A DNA stretch of 64,000 nt from Thiodiazotropha sp040506975 (GCA_965211775.1 OZ242974.1:1426001-1490000), one strand, 5' to 3'. Positions 45,926-56,211 are shown, numbered from the stretch's first letter. Made by a program: numbers and translations. The notes: a model not told the origin generated them from the sequence alone.

Positions 45926-46611
45926 GACTTGATCGCTATCTCTGCCAAACCACCGATCTGACCCGGTCCCAGGCGCGCAGCATCATCCGGGGAGGCAGAG
46001 TCAGTGTGGGGGGCGCTCGCGTCACACAACCCGCCAGCCAGGTGGATATGCAGGCCGAGGTGGTCCTTGATGACAGCTTGCTGCCCCCGCCTTTGCCGCG
46101 CTATTTCATGCTCAACAAACCCCTGGGCGTGGTTTGCGCCACCCGCGACCCAAGTCAAAGGACGGTTCTGGATCTGTTCCACGTCCCCAAGCGGAATGCG
46201 CTGCATATCGCAGGGCGGCTCGATATCGATAGCACGGGATTGGTGTTGATTACCGACGACGGTCACTGGTCGCATCGAATCACCGCTCCCTCGAATCACT
46301 GCCCCAAAACATACCATGTCACACTCGCTGAGCCGATGACGGTGGAACAGGCCTCTAGCGTGGGTGCAGGCCTGTTGCTCAAGGGCGAAAGCCGACCCAC
46401 AAAACCGGCAACCATTCAGAGGGTATCGGAGCTTGAGTTGCACCTGACGATCACCGAAGGCAGATATCACCAGGTGAAGCGGATGTTTGCGGCGCTGGGA
46501 AATCGTGTCGTGGCGCTGCACCGGCAGTCGATTGGAGGACTGTCATTGGACCTGTCTCTCGCGCCGGGAGGGTATCGTTCACTGAAGCGACGAGAGATCG
46601 AACTGTTTTAG
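45922..46611 (+). CDS. rsuA: pseudouridine synthase, RsuA type
   Basis: A 229-residue protein. The S4 RNA-binding domain is at about 1-55 (MRLDRYLCQTTDLTRSQARS). Catalytic motif GRLDIDSTGLVLIT (about 93-106, D96) and the KTYHVTLAEPM and YHQVKRMFAALG segments are of the RsuA/RluB/E/F group. By length and architecture RsuA (16S U516) is likely; RluE is an alternative. ATGA overlap couples it to thiC, so it may be co-regulated by TPP; that is unusual for an rRNA modifier. Confidence 0.9.
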   Translation: MRLDRYLCQTTDLTRSQARSIIRGGRVSVGGARVTQPASQVDMQAEVVLDDSLLPPPLPRYFMLNKPLGVVCATRDPSQRTVLDLFHVPKRNALHIAGRLDIDSTGLVLITDDGHWSHRITAPSNHCPKTYHVTLAEPMTVEQASSVGAGLLLKGESRPTKPATIQRVSELELHLTITEGRYHQVKRMFAALGNRVVALHRQSIGGLSLDLSLAPGGYRSLKRREIELF

Positions 46612-46740
46612 GGTCTGCTGACAGAACCTAACCATCTGCTGCTCACTTCTCTAATCCCTGGTTCACCATTGTGGATTAAAGTTCCAGTAAGGGTCGGCCG
46701 ATCCTATATCAAGTCAACCTGCTTACTGGCAGGTCTTCAT

Positions 46741-46872
46741 ATGCGGAATAATAAGGACAATGACCTGATGTTTCCTGTCATTGCTAATCGCCTGAGACGG
46801 CGGATAGTTTCAGGAACTGATGACCAGGCGCTGAAAGACTCGGCCGCTGCATATCTCATTGAGTATTTATGA
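46741..46872 (+). CDS. possible small protein, unknown
   Basis: A 43-codon frame (MRNNKDNDLMFPVIANRLRR...). No strong ribosome site, but the composition is protein-like and it ends just before the GGDEF/EAL gene. May be a leader or spurious. Confidence 0.3.
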   Translation: MRNNKDNDLMFPVIANRLRRRIVSGTDDQALKDSAAAYLIEYL

Positions 46873-48617
46873 CTACGATATAGAGTGATTTCAAGAGGTA
46901 AGGTCGTGCAGGGGAAGGGGTCAACAGAGGCGCTGCAGACAGGGGTTTTCAGCCACAGTGATATGCTGCAGCTGCAGGAAGTGATCGACGCTTGCGATGT
47001 TGGGCTCTGCCTCATAAATACCGATCGCCGGGTGGTTGCCTGGAATCGGCATCTATCTGACATTACCGGAAAGACGGATCAAGAGGCGCTATCAGAACCG
47101 CTTGAAGAACTTATCCCGCAGCTGACGGGACCCCGCTTCTCGAAAATGGTGCTCACTGCTGCGCAGGCAACCCAGTCCGATGGTTCGTTGCAGACCTATT
47201 TCTCCCTTACCGGTACCCGTCATCTATTCAGAGTCGATGAAAAATATTTTATTCGGGTCAGTGTCAAGCCGCTGATGATGCATCCGGGTTACTGTCTGGT
47301 GCAGATCAGCGAAATCGACTCGAGCCTGCTCCAGGACGAGAAGCTGGCTACCAACACCATGGCGGATCAACGGACTCGGGCAATGCTCTCTTCGGTGGAA
47401 GATGCGGTTATTCTGCTCGATGCGGCAGGTAGGGTCGAATTTGCCAATCTGGCTGCGGAAGGTATGACTGGCTACTCCAACCGGCAGATGGTGGGATGCC
47501 GGTTGACTGAGGTATATCGGGTCTTCGATGAATCGGTTATGGATAAGGATCCGCTTCCGCTTGAAAGGATTATCGACTGCGAAGGAGCGCAGCTGGTATT
47601 GAAACACAGGGAAGGCCCGAGCCTGTCGGTGCAGCAGTCGATTACCCGTCTCAAGGATGAAGCGGGCAATCTGGAGAGTATCGTGCTGGTTCTCAAAGAC
47701 ACCAGCCAATCAAGAAAGCTGGCGGCGCAGCTGAGCTGGCAGTCAAGCCACGATCCGGTGACGCGGCTCTACAATCGAACCGAATTTGACCGTCAATTGA
47801 CAAGCTTATTGGAACGGCCCGCGGTAGAGGAGTGCGTGCATTGCCTGCTCTATCTCGATATTGACCGCTTCAAGATCGTCAATGACAACTGTGGTCATGC
47901 TGCAGGGGACGAGCTGCTGCGTCAACTGGCCAGTCTGATCAAACGATCCATCCGCAACAGCGATCTGCTGGCCAGATTGGGCGGAGATGAGTTCGGCATA
48001 CTGTTGTCCCAGTGTTCTGTCGAGGCGGCTGAACGCATCGCGGACAGCATTCGTCTTTCAATCCAGGGTTTTCGCTTTGTCTATGGAGATAAGAGCTTTT
48101 CGCAAAGTGTCAGTATCGGCATGGTGCCGATAGACAATCAGAGCAATAATCTGGAACAGATTTTGAGTTTGGCGGATTCGGCCTGCTTCTCCGCCAAGGA
48201 GGAGGGCAGGAACAAAATCCATATCTACGACCCTCTTGGGAGTTCTGCCGCCAGGCGGCACGGTGAAGCGAAATGGGTAACCCATATACGCAGTGCGCTG
48301 GATGAAGACCGTTTCACCCTCTATGTACAGCCCATTAAATCGATCAACAACGAAGCGGCAGAGCATGTGGAGGTATTGATTCGCATGCTGGATGAGTCGG
48401 GTGAATTGATCCTTCCCGGGGCCTTTATACCGGCAGCGGAGAGGTTCGGTCTGATGCCGAACGTGGATCGTTGGGTGATCGATCGATTGATACGCTATAT
48501 AGTGGACAACCGGGAGGTGTGTCTCGCTAGGGGAGGGCGTTACTTTATCAATTTGTCGGGCCACTCTTTGTGTGACGAAGATGTCCTGCAGATGATCCTT
48601 GACCGAATTAAACGTTA

Positions 48618-49646
48618 CCTGATTACCCCTAAACCTCAGCCATTCTCAAGAGGCGATATGGCGTAGGTGGAGTGCGAAGAGCGGCAAAAAGCAATCGTTC
48701 AATCATGGCGGGTAAATCGAAACGGCGGTTAAACCGATATTCGAACTCAGCAAGATAACGCGACACATGTTTATCTCGAATCGCATGAAAAGTACCCAAC
48801 AGACTGTTTTTGACATTACCCAACATCGTGTTTACCCATTTGAAGCACGAATACTGGACACTTTGGCGCCCACCACCCGTCACTATGGGGTTATGATGGC
48901 AATCAGCGGTTGTCACGCCACTAAAGCACCAAAGCCCATCGGTAAAGACTTCGCTGCCAGGCATCAAGCAGGAGCGGGCGTAGCGGGCGATTTCACGTTT
49001 GCGGAAGCCCCTTACACGACGCAGTTGAATTTTCATGGGCCTGCCGTCCCGCGTCGTCTCAACAGCAGCTACGAAAGGGATTTTGTTGCGCGACCCACGA
49101 CCACGCTTACCGGCTTGCTCGCCTCCGAGATAAGCATCATCCAATTCGATGCGACCGGCCAGTTTTTTTCCACGCTCACGTTCCATCATCACCTGCATCA
49201 ACTTATGCTTGAGTCGCCAGGCCGTATTGTAGTTCACCCCGATTTCGCGGGAAAGTTGCAGCGCCGAGATACTTTTCTTGCGTTGGGTCAACAGATAGAT
49301 CGCAAGAAACCACGTTCTCAGCGGCAGCTTGGTGCCATGGAAGATGCTGCCGGCGGTCAGGGAAGTCTGATGATGGCACTTGTGACATTGATATATCTGA
49401 CGCTTTTTGAGTTCACAGCCTGTTGTGTTGCCGCACTCAGGGCAGACATAGCCCGTCGGCCAGCGCAAATCATACAATGCCTGTCGACACTGATCCTCGG
49501 TCCCATATTGTTCCAGAAAATCGTGCAAACCAAGACCTTTTTGAAATTGAATAGTATTTCTCGGCATGATGAAATCCTCTTTTATTCAGTAGGTTCCATT
49601 ATGCTTGCACCACAGGCTCAATAGCTGAGCCTCATGAGTAATCAGG
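48618..49646 (-). mobile_element. IS1595-family element inside the EAL domain (1029 bp)
   Basis: Same length and ends as the element at 27627, opposite orientation. Duplication AAACGTTA at 48610-48617 and 49647-49654. Confidence 0.96.
48629..49567 (-). CDS. IS1595-family transposase
   Basis: 312 residues, complete. It differs from the 27706 copy by two substitutions: Ile for Met (HHNPIVTGG) and Thr for Met (RTPPTPYRL). Confidence 0.95.
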   Translation of the reverse strand: MPRNTIQFQKGLGLHDFLEQYGTEDQCRQALYDLRWPTGYVCPECGNTTGCELKKRQIYQCHKCHHQTSLTAGSIFHGTKLPLRTWFLAIYLLTQRKKSISALQLSREIGVNYNTAWRLKHKLMQVMMERERGKKLAGRIELDDAYLGGEQAGKRGRGSRNKIPFVAAVETTRDGRPMKIQLRRVRGFRKREIARYARSCLMPGSEVFTDGLWCFSGVTTADCHHNPIVTGGGRQSVQYSCFKWVNTMLGNVKNSLLGTFHAIRDKHVSRYLAEFEYRFNRRFDLPAMIERLLFAALRTPPTPYRLLRMAEV

Positions 49647-50054
49647 AAACGTTATGACATTCCAAAGGGGATGCTCTGTTTCGAAGTCACCGAAACCGCG
49701 GCCATTTCCAATCTGACCTCAGCCGAGCACTTCATGCGCACGCTGCAGCGTTTCGGTTGCGAATTCGCCCTGGACGACTTCGGCAGCGGCCTCTCATCTT
49801 TCAGCTATCTCAAGCATCTGCCGGTGGAATATCTGAAGATTGACGGGGCGTTCGTCAAAGAGATGCTCGATAACCTGATCGATGATTCGATGGTGGATGC
49901 CATCAACCGGATCGGGCATATCATGGGATTGGAGACCATCGCGGAGTTTGTGGAAAACGACAGTGTCTTGCATCGCCTGAAGGATATCGGGATCGATTAC
50001 GCCCAGGGTTATGGGATCTGCCGGCCATACCCCATCGAGAAACTCTTCGAGTAG

Positions 50055-50339
50055 ACGGGCTCAGCATACAACTATCGCTTCACTCATTGCCATTCCCGGC
50101 TGCCCGCTTTATTCAGTTACCTGATTACTCACGATACTCAGCCGCCGATCAGGTGATCGTGATCTTTGCAAGCAAGCCGCAAATACTCGCAAAATAGTTC
50201 TAAGTCCGCAAATGAACACGAATAAACGCAAATCTATCTATTAACTCTTCAGCAAAGTTGATTGGATGGACCCAATCCTACAGTTTGTACAACACCCTTT
50301 TCCGATTGACTGTCTCACCTAAGCTTTTGGATCAAACCA
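50055..50339. other. spacer with a solo IS1595-like end
   Basis: No gene seen. GTTACCTGATTACTCA at about 50115-50130 equals the GTTA target plus the left end of IS1595; the similarity then fades. The other end was not found. Confidence 0.4.
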
Positions 50340-50343
50340 CTAA

Positions 50344-51911
50344 CCCGCATGTTTCATCCGTTTTTAAATTTAGCCGGTGATATGGCCAAGCTTGGATGGT
50401 TTGCCCTCACTGGGAACCAAACCTCTATCAAGCCCTGATTTTCCACCCTCCGGGCAGACTCCCCCTTACCCCCATTGTTGATCAACGTGCCGGGGCAGCA
50501 CTCTGCCGGGCTATCCCGGCTTGAGTCGTGCCGCCACCTGGAAAAACAGCGCCTGATAGGGATAGGTGCTGGAGAGCAGGAAGCGGATCCGTCGCGTGTT
50601 GCGAATGATGACCGCCCCGATCTTGAACAGTTTGAGCCGGATCGTGGTCATCTGTGCACGCGCCAGTTCCGTGCCCTTCAGCGCGAGGCGCCGGATGGCC
50701 TCCATCAGCACATAGGCCAGACTGGACAGCAGTAGACGAAACTGATTGGCCCACCAGTAATGCGCGCTGGTGCGATCGGCGAACAGCCCCAGTTGCTGCT
50801 CCTTGATTCGGTTCTCCATGTCACCACGGGCGCAGTAGAGGTCATCGTAAAGGCGCTGTTTGTCGCCGGCCAGGTTGGTGACGATGAAGCGTGGATTTGG
50901 CCCCTTGTCGGTGACCTCCAGTTTGGCGATCACCTTGCGACGCGTCTTCCAGGTGCTGGCGGCATAGTGAAACTGAAAGAATTCCCGCATCTTCATGCCG
51001 GTTCGCTTCGCCAGTTCCTCAACCCACTGCATGGGCTCACGGATACACCGCAGCAAGGCGTCATTCTTGGCGATGCCCACGATATAGCCCACAGCGTTGC
51101 GCTCGCACCAGCTGAGCATGTGGTGACGGCAAAAGCCGCTATCGCCCCGAAAGATGATACGCACTTCAGGCCAAGCCCGGCGCAGGCGTTTGACCAACAG
51201 CGCCAGAATCGCCCAGGCATGCTTGGGCGCATCGATCCGGCTGGGCCGCAGATAACTCACCAGCAGTTGATCGCCACAAAAGACATACAGGGGCAGGAAG
51301 CAGTAGTGATCGTAGTAGCCGTGAAAGAAGCGGCCTTCCTGGCGGCCATGCACCGGATCATCCGTGGCGTCGAAATCCAGGATCAGCTCATCGGGTGGTG
51401 CATCATATGAGGCAATGAACTGCTCGAGCAGTAGGTTGTGGACATCAACGGCAACCCGGCGATCGACCCGGTTCTCCAGCCGACAAAGTGTCGACTGGCT
51501 GCCCAGTACCTCCTCGCGTTCGATCGAGCTCTGTAGGGCCGGGTCGGTGCGTAGTGTCTGATGGTCGTTCAGATCTTCATAACCCAGGCAGAGCCCATAG
51601 ACTCGCTGGCGCAACAGGCTCAACTGGCTGTGTTCAATATAGCGGGGATCTCGCGGGTCGGGGATGACCGCATCAACCGCCTCGAGCAATCCCAGACGCC
51701 TGTCGATCTCACGCAGCAGCAACACGCCGCCGTCCGAGGTGATATCGCCACCGGAAAACTCGGCTTGAACCTTACGGCGTTTTAGGGCTGGAAAATCAAA
51801 GGCAGTCTGGGTACAGTTTGTCACAGGCAAAATCCTTTCGATTACAGTGTAAGCAACTGAATTATATCGAAGTATCAGGATTTTGCCTTTTTAATGCGTG
51901 AAATATTGGGG
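50344..51911 (-). mobile_element. IS1380-family element G (1568 bp)
   Basis: Flanked by CTAA at 50340-50343 and 51912-51915. Orientation opposite to C-F. It lies in the spacer between the EAL gene and rapA. Confidence 0.95.
50511..51830 (-). CDS. IS1380-family transposase (copy G)
   Basis: Complete, 439 residues, protein identical to copy C. Confidence 0.95.
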   Translation of the reverse strand: MPVTNCTQTAFDFPALKRRKVQAEFSGGDITSDGGVLLLREIDRRLGLLEAVDAVIPDPRDPRYIEHSQLSLLRQRVYGLCLGYEDLNDHQTLRTDPALQSSIEREEVLGSQSTLCRLENRVDRRVAVDVHNLLLEQFIASYDAPPDELILDFDATDDPVHGRQEGRFFHGYYDHYCFLPLYVFCGDQLLVSYLRPSRIDAPKHAWAILALLVKRLRRAWPEVRIIFRGDSGFCRHHMLSWCERNAVGYIVGIAKNDALLRCIREPMQWVEELAKRTGMKMREFFQFHYAASTWKTRRKVIAKLEVTDKGPNPRFIVTNLAGDKQRLYDDLYCARGDMENRIKEQQLGLFADRTSAHYWWANQFRLLLSSLAYVLMEAIRRLALKGTELARAQMTTIRLKLFKIGAVIIRNTRRIRFLLSSTYPYQALFFQVAARLKPG

Positions 51912-52041
51912 CTAAGATTGTGTCTATTCGCGTATATTTGCGGCCTGCATTCACAGCGCCCTCGGTGACAGTGAAGTAGGCTAAAGCAGATAGCTGGGCA
52001 TGACGGGTAATCGGCTAGCCATTTACGTAAACGGTTTCGGG

Positions 52042-54915
52042 TCACAACGTGACAATCAGGCGCACTGCATCCAGACGCACCCTGGTGGCCTGCAGATGCT
52101 TGTGTAGTGCAAGGCCCTGATCCTGCATCAGGCGGATCTCCTCCTCGCGTATCCCCGGGTTGTGTTTCCTGAGTGCCATCATCCGTTGTATCTCTTCCGT
52201 GTAGTGCTCCATCATTCCATTGACGGCACTGTTTTTAAGCGGCTCCATGCTGTGATGGGCTGCGGTTTCAGTTTGCTCGACCATTGCTCTTATTTGTTGA
52301 CGGTAGCTATCGATGACCGGTAGCAGGGTCTGTGTCTCCAGAGGCTGGGCACTCTCCAGCAGATCGTCGCAACCGATCAGTTGATCCCATCGCTTGCCGT
52401 TGGCATCGAGCAGGATGCGGATCAGTGTCGGTGGCAGGAATCGGGCGACATGCAGTTTGCGCGGAGCCAGACACCCGACTACGAACAGGGACTCCAACAG
52501 AAGCTGTCCCGCTTTCAGTTTGGCGTGCTTGCAGGCGAGAGCGGTGCTGTTACCGGTCTGCTGACCGATGACATGTTCCATAGCCCCGCTGACCAGGGGA
52601 TGTTCCCATGTCAACAGTTGACGCTCCTCATGGGCAAGGGCATCGCTGCGATTGTAGGTAGCCGTCATCCCCTCGCTTGGCAGGCCGGGCAGCTGGCCCG
52701 CGATAACCTGTTCCCCGGGACGCAGAATAAAGCCTGATCCCAGCTCCTCTGTGTCGATGTTGTAACTGTTGAACAGTTGCTCGAGATAGTCGCGCAGATG
52801 ATGGGATCGGTCCTGCGCACGCAGCTCCTTGACCAGCCAGCCGGCAGTGGGCTCACGGCAGGCGCCCAATTCCAGCAGGTGGTCGCGACCCTGCTGCAGG
52901 CGCTGTTGGGTCGCCGTCCTGAGTTGTCGCGTCTCTTCCAGGAGCCGTTCCAGATTACCCTCCCCATCGATACCCTCGAGTGATTCCCATAGTACCGGAC
53001 TTAGCTGTTTGAACAGTTCATGGGCGCCAGGCACCGGGTGGCTGAAGGCATCCAATCCATCCCTGTACCAATGCAGCAGTACCGATTGCGGACCCGGTTC
53101 CAGATAGGGGAGATGAATCTGTACGGTCTCTTTCTGGCCGATCCGGTCGAGTCTGCCAATACGTTGCTCCAAAAGATCCGGATCAAGAGGTAGGTCGAAG
53201 AGGATCAGGTGGTGGGCGAATTGAAAGTTTCGACCCTCGCTCCCGATCTCGGAGCAGATCATCAACCTGGCCCCCTCCGGGTCGGCGAACCAGGCTGCGG
53301 ATCGATCACGCTCGATGATGCTCATCCCCTCGTGAAACAGGGCGGCGCCGATCCCGGTCTGCACCCTGACGGCCTCTTGCAGCTCGATGGCGGTCTCCGC
53401 GTGGGCGCAGATCAGCAGGTATTTCCTGGAAACATGTTGTTTCAGCTGCTCGATCACCCATGCAACCCGGGGATCGACAAGCCACCAGGCAGGGTGTCCC
53501 CGGTCGGCATGTAAACGTTCAGGGGTGAGGCTCAGCTCCGCAGGAACATCGCTTTCTATCCCTGCCCCCTCATATTCCACAGGCACGGGCAGTGGGTAGC
53601 TGTGCAACTCCCGTTTAGGGAAGCCGCTGACACCGGCGCGGGTGTTTCGAAACAACACACGGCCGGTACCGTGTCGATCAAGTAACATTGAGATCAAAGT
53701 TTCCCTGGCCGTATCCCGCTGTGCCTCATCGGTATCGTTCTCTTCGAGCAGGGTCAGGAGGGGTTGTTGTTCACTTTCGTCCAGAATATCCCACAGTTGA
53801 CTTGCAGCCGCCTTCGTTATCCTGTTGTGCCGGAGCAGTTGCTCGACAGCCTCTGCAACAGGCTGGTAGTGGTGTTCCTCTTCCTGAAACGCCTGCAAAT
53901 CATAGTAGCGATCCGGATCGAGCAGTCGCAGACGGGCGAAGTGTCCTGCCCGCCCCAGCTGTTCCGGCGTGGCTGTCAGAAGCAGTACTCCCGGTGTTTT
54001 GAGCGCCAGGGCCTCAACCAGTAGATACTCGGCACTGGGATCGTCGGCTGACCAGGTCAGGTGGTGTGCCTCGTCCACAATCAGCATATCCCAGCCACCA
54101 TCCAGGGCCTGGCTGAGGCGTTGAGTATTGTGATGAAAAAGATCAAGGCTGCAGAGCACCAGCTGCTCAGCGTGGAAGGGGTTGTCGGCCTGTCCCGAAT
54201 CCTGGATGGCCTGGCAGGTCTCTTCATCGAATATACGGAACTTGAGATTGAAACGCCGTAACAGTTCCACCAGCCATTGGTGTACCAGGGGGTCGGGTAC
54301 CAGGATCAGGGCTCGGCTTGAGCGCCCTGTCATGAGTTGATGGTGCAGTATCAGGCAGGCCTCGATGGTCTTGCCAAGTCCCACCTCGTCGGCCAGCAAC
54401 ACCCGTGGGTTTGGCCGGTTGGCCACTTCGTGGGCGATATACAGTTGATGAGGGATCAGATCGATCCTGGGTCCGCCCAGGCCGAGTATGGGTGACTGCA
54501 GATGTCGTCCAAACCGGCGCAGTGTGTGATAGCGCAGATTGAACCAGTGGGGTGGATCGATCTGGCCCGCGGAGAGGCGTTGCTGGGGTTGGTCGATACG
54601 CAGTGAGTCGTTCAGATCCGCTTCCGCCAGTGTGGCCTGCCTGCCGGTCTGATCTTCTCCCAGATAGTTCAGGCAGCCGTTCTTCTCGATCACGCGGGAG
54701 ACCAGCAGCGTTTCGCCATCACGGCTCTCAACCCTGTCTCCGACCGAAAAGGCGACCCGCGTCAGGGGAGCTCCTTGTCGGGCATAGACCCGGGTTTCTC
54801 CCACTGCGGGAAAATGGATGGAGACAGTGCGATCCCGGCACTCAACGACACTGCCCAAACCCAGCTCCGATTCGCTATCACTGATCCAGCGCTGGCCGGG
54901 TAAGAAAACTGGCAT
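52042..54915 (-). CDS. rapA: RNA polymerase-associated protein RapA (SWI2/SNF2 ATPase)
   Basis: A 957-residue protein. N-terminal MPVFLPGQRWISDSESELGLG matches E. coli RapA and fixes the start at 54915 (an in-frame ATG at 54954 is less likely). Tudor-like domains occupy about 1-105. The helicase core has LLADEVGLGKTIEA (Walker A), IVDEAHHL (DEAH) and the C-terminal lobe with CSEIGSEGRNFQFAHHLILFDLPLDPDLLEQRIGRLDRIGQ. It recycles RNA polymerase during transcription. Full length and intact. Standing alone on this strand. Confidence 0.96.
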   Translation of the reverse strand: MPVFLPGQRWISDSESELGLGSVVECRDRTVSIHFPAVGETRVYARQGAPLTRVAFSVGDRVESRDGETLLVSRVIEKNGCLNYLGEDQTGRQATLAEADLNDSLRIDQPQQRLSAGQIDPPHWFNLRYHTLRRFGRHLQSPILGLGGPRIDLIPHQLYIAHEVANRPNPRVLLADEVGLGKTIEACLILHHQLMTGRSSRALILVPDPLVHQWLVELLRRFNLKFRIFDEETCQAIQDSGQADNPFHAEQLVLCSLDLFHHNTQRLSQALDGGWDMLIVDEAHHLTWSADDPSAEYLLVEALALKTPGVLLLTATPEQLGRAGHFARLRLLDPDRYYDLQAFQEEEHHYQPVAEAVEQLLRHNRITKAAASQLWDILDESEQQPLLTLLEENDTDEAQRDTARETLISMLLDRHGTGRVLFRNTRAGVSGFPKRELHSYPLPVPVEYEGAGIESDVPAELSLTPERLHADRGHPAWWLVDPRVAWVIEQLKQHVSRKYLLICAHAETAIELQEAVRVQTGIGAALFHEGMSIIERDRSAAWFADPEGARLMICSEIGSEGRNFQFAHHLILFDLPLDPDLLEQRIGRLDRIGQKETVQIHLPYLEPGPQSVLLHWYRDGLDAFSHPVPGAHELFKQLSPVLWESLEGIDGEGNLERLLEETRQLRTATQQRLQQGRDHLLELGACREPTAGWLVKELRAQDRSHHLRDYLEQLFNSYNIDTEELGSGFILRPGEQVIAGQLPGLPSEGMTATYNRSDALAHEERQLLTWEHPLVSGAMEHVIGQQTGNSTALACKHAKLKAGQLLLESLFVVGCLAPRKLHVARFLPPTLIRILLDANGKRWDQLIGCDDLLESAQPLETQTLLPVIDSYRQQIRAMVEQTETAAHHSMEPLKNSAVNGMMEHYTEEIQRMMALRKHNPGIREEEIRLMQDQGLALHKHLQATRVRLDAVRLIVTL

Positions 54916-55084
54916 TTGGGTATGGTCCTGGCAAAAAGAGGCAGATGATATCATTTCGCTGTTTTTGATCCAGTGCGTCGTTGTCCGTTAAGCGGTCTGC
55001 GGATGGTTTTGGGGCGGTAAAAAGACTTGAGTCTGGGCGGCGGCTGGGAATAATAGTCCGACGACAAACTGAGTGTGGTGAATT

Positions 55085-55612
55085 GTGGAAAAGAAGTTTG
55101 AAAAGATTCTCTGGAGCAGCAGGCTTGTAGTCCTGGCTGCCGTTGTGGCAAGCATGGTTGCGGCCATCGCAATGTTCTATATGGCCTCGGTGGATGCTGT
55201 TTACATGATCTCTCACCTCGGAGATTACGCCTCCCCTTCGCTGAGTGCAGAGCAACGGATCGATTTGCGATCCTCCACTGTTACCCATGTGGTGGAGATC
55301 GTGGACGGTTATCTGTTGGCTACGGTGCTGCTGATCTTCTCCCTCGGCCTATATGAACTGTTCATCAGTAAAATCGATTACGCTGAGAACTCTGAGAGCG
55401 CCTCGAATGTTCTGATGATCACCAGTCTGGATGATCTCAAGAGCCGGTTGGCGAAGGTCGTGATGATGATACTGGTGGTGCGCTATTTTGAGTTTGCGCT
55501 GGGCATGGAATTCACCACGCCCATGGATCTCCTGCAATTTGCGGGTGGCATCGCCCTGCTTGGATTGGCGCTTTATCTGGCCCATTTGGCAGACAAGGAT
55601 GGTGCTCATTGA
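55085..55612 (+). CDS. UPF0114 (YqhA)-family inner-membrane protein
   Basis: A 175-residue protein starting at GTG. Three to four membrane helices: VVLAAVVASMVAAIAMFYM, YLLATVLLIFSLGLYELFI, and VVMMILVVRYFEFALG with LLQFAGGIALLGLALYLAHLA. The LYELFISKIDY and LDDLKSRLAKVVMMILVV segments are typical of UPF0114. Function unknown. Divergent from rapA. Confidence 0.88.
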   Translation: MEKKFEKILWSSRLVVLAAVVASMVAAIAMFYMASVDAVYMISHLGDYASPSLSAEQRIDLRSSTVTHVVEIVDGYLLATVLLIFSLGLYELFISKIDYAENSESASNVLMITSLDDLKSRLAKVVMMILVVRYFEFALGMEFTTPMDLLQFAGGIALLGLALYLAHLADKDGAH

Positions 55613-55855
55613 TTTGTTTGATCTCGTAACAAGTTGATTAATAAATGGAATTTCATGACTACAAGCGTGTCGTTAAGTTATTGTCTATGGGGTAGGGTGT
55701 GTTGTGATTTAATGTAAACTAACCTGATTGATAATTGTCTTTGATAGCCAATGGTGGTCTATTTACTTTATAATCCGCCGGGTTTAAGGGAAGGGTAATG
55801 CTCATCCCTTCAGGTGTGTGAGTGATAACTGTTTGAATTTAGAGGATAATAACTG

Positions 55856-56179
55856 ATGAATAAGATCAAGATGATGTTGTTGGCAACCAGCACGACAGTT
55901 CTGTCCCTGGGCGCCGTGGCAACTGCTAGCGCTGATCCTGTAGCACTTGCGACTCAACGTGGCTGCATGGCCTGCCACCAACTTGAAACCAAGGTAGTCG
56001 GACCCGCTTATAAAGAGGTCGCTGCCAAGTATAAGGGCCAGGAAGGCGCCGCTGAGATGCTGGCCGCAAGGGTTAAGGCAGGCGGATCCGGTGTATGGGG
56101 TCCTGTACCTATGCCGCCTAATGCGCATGTCAGTGATGAAGACATCAAGGTCATCGTTGACTGGCTGTTGACGCTCTGA
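55856..56179 (+). CDS. class I cytochrome c (c551/c552 type)
   Basis: A 107-residue precursor. Signal peptide (about 1-26, ending ATASA|DPV). Mature protein has the heme site CMACH (about 37-41) and a likely Met ligand in WGPVPMPPN. Small size and VKAGGSGVWGPVPMPPN fit periplasmic c551-type electron carriers. A good intrinsic terminator follows. Confidence 0.93.
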   Translation: MNKIKMMLLATSTTVLSLGAVATASADPVALATQRGCMACHQLETKVVGPAYKEVAAKYKGQEGAAEMLAARVKAGGSGVWGPVPMPPNAHVSDEDIKVIVDWLLTL

Positions 56180-56211
56180 TCCAAAACGTCCATCCATATT
56201 GGATGCCGGAA

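Larger units (their letters stand above)
46906..50054 (+). pseudogene. PAS-PAS-GGDEF-EAL protein gene, interrupted by IS1595
   Basis: Removing the IS and one AAACGTTA joins ...LDRIKRY to DIPKGMLCFEVTETA, giving one frame of about 700 residues. PAS domains lie at about 20-130 and 150-265. The GGDEF domain (about 280-440) has RNSDLLARLGGDEF with an RxxD I-site. The EAL domain starts about 460; the EAL signature is EVL here, but DDFGSGLSSFSYL and LKIDGAFVK are present in the second part. The GTG at 46906 has AGAGGT 7-12 bases upstream and is preferred to GTG 46885. The GGDEF part can still be made; the phosphodiesterase part cannot. It controls cyclic-di-GMP. Confidence 0.92.

Noticed and set aside
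48767..49624. 285-codon frame on the strand opposite to the IS1595 transposase
   Set aside because: Antisense shadow of the transposase; the same frame appears opposite the copy at 27649-28506.
51996..52010. GGGTAATCGG as the partner of the solo IS1595 end at 50119
   Set aside because: The match is imperfect and the flanks (CTAGCCAT versus TTCAGTTA) do not form a duplication.
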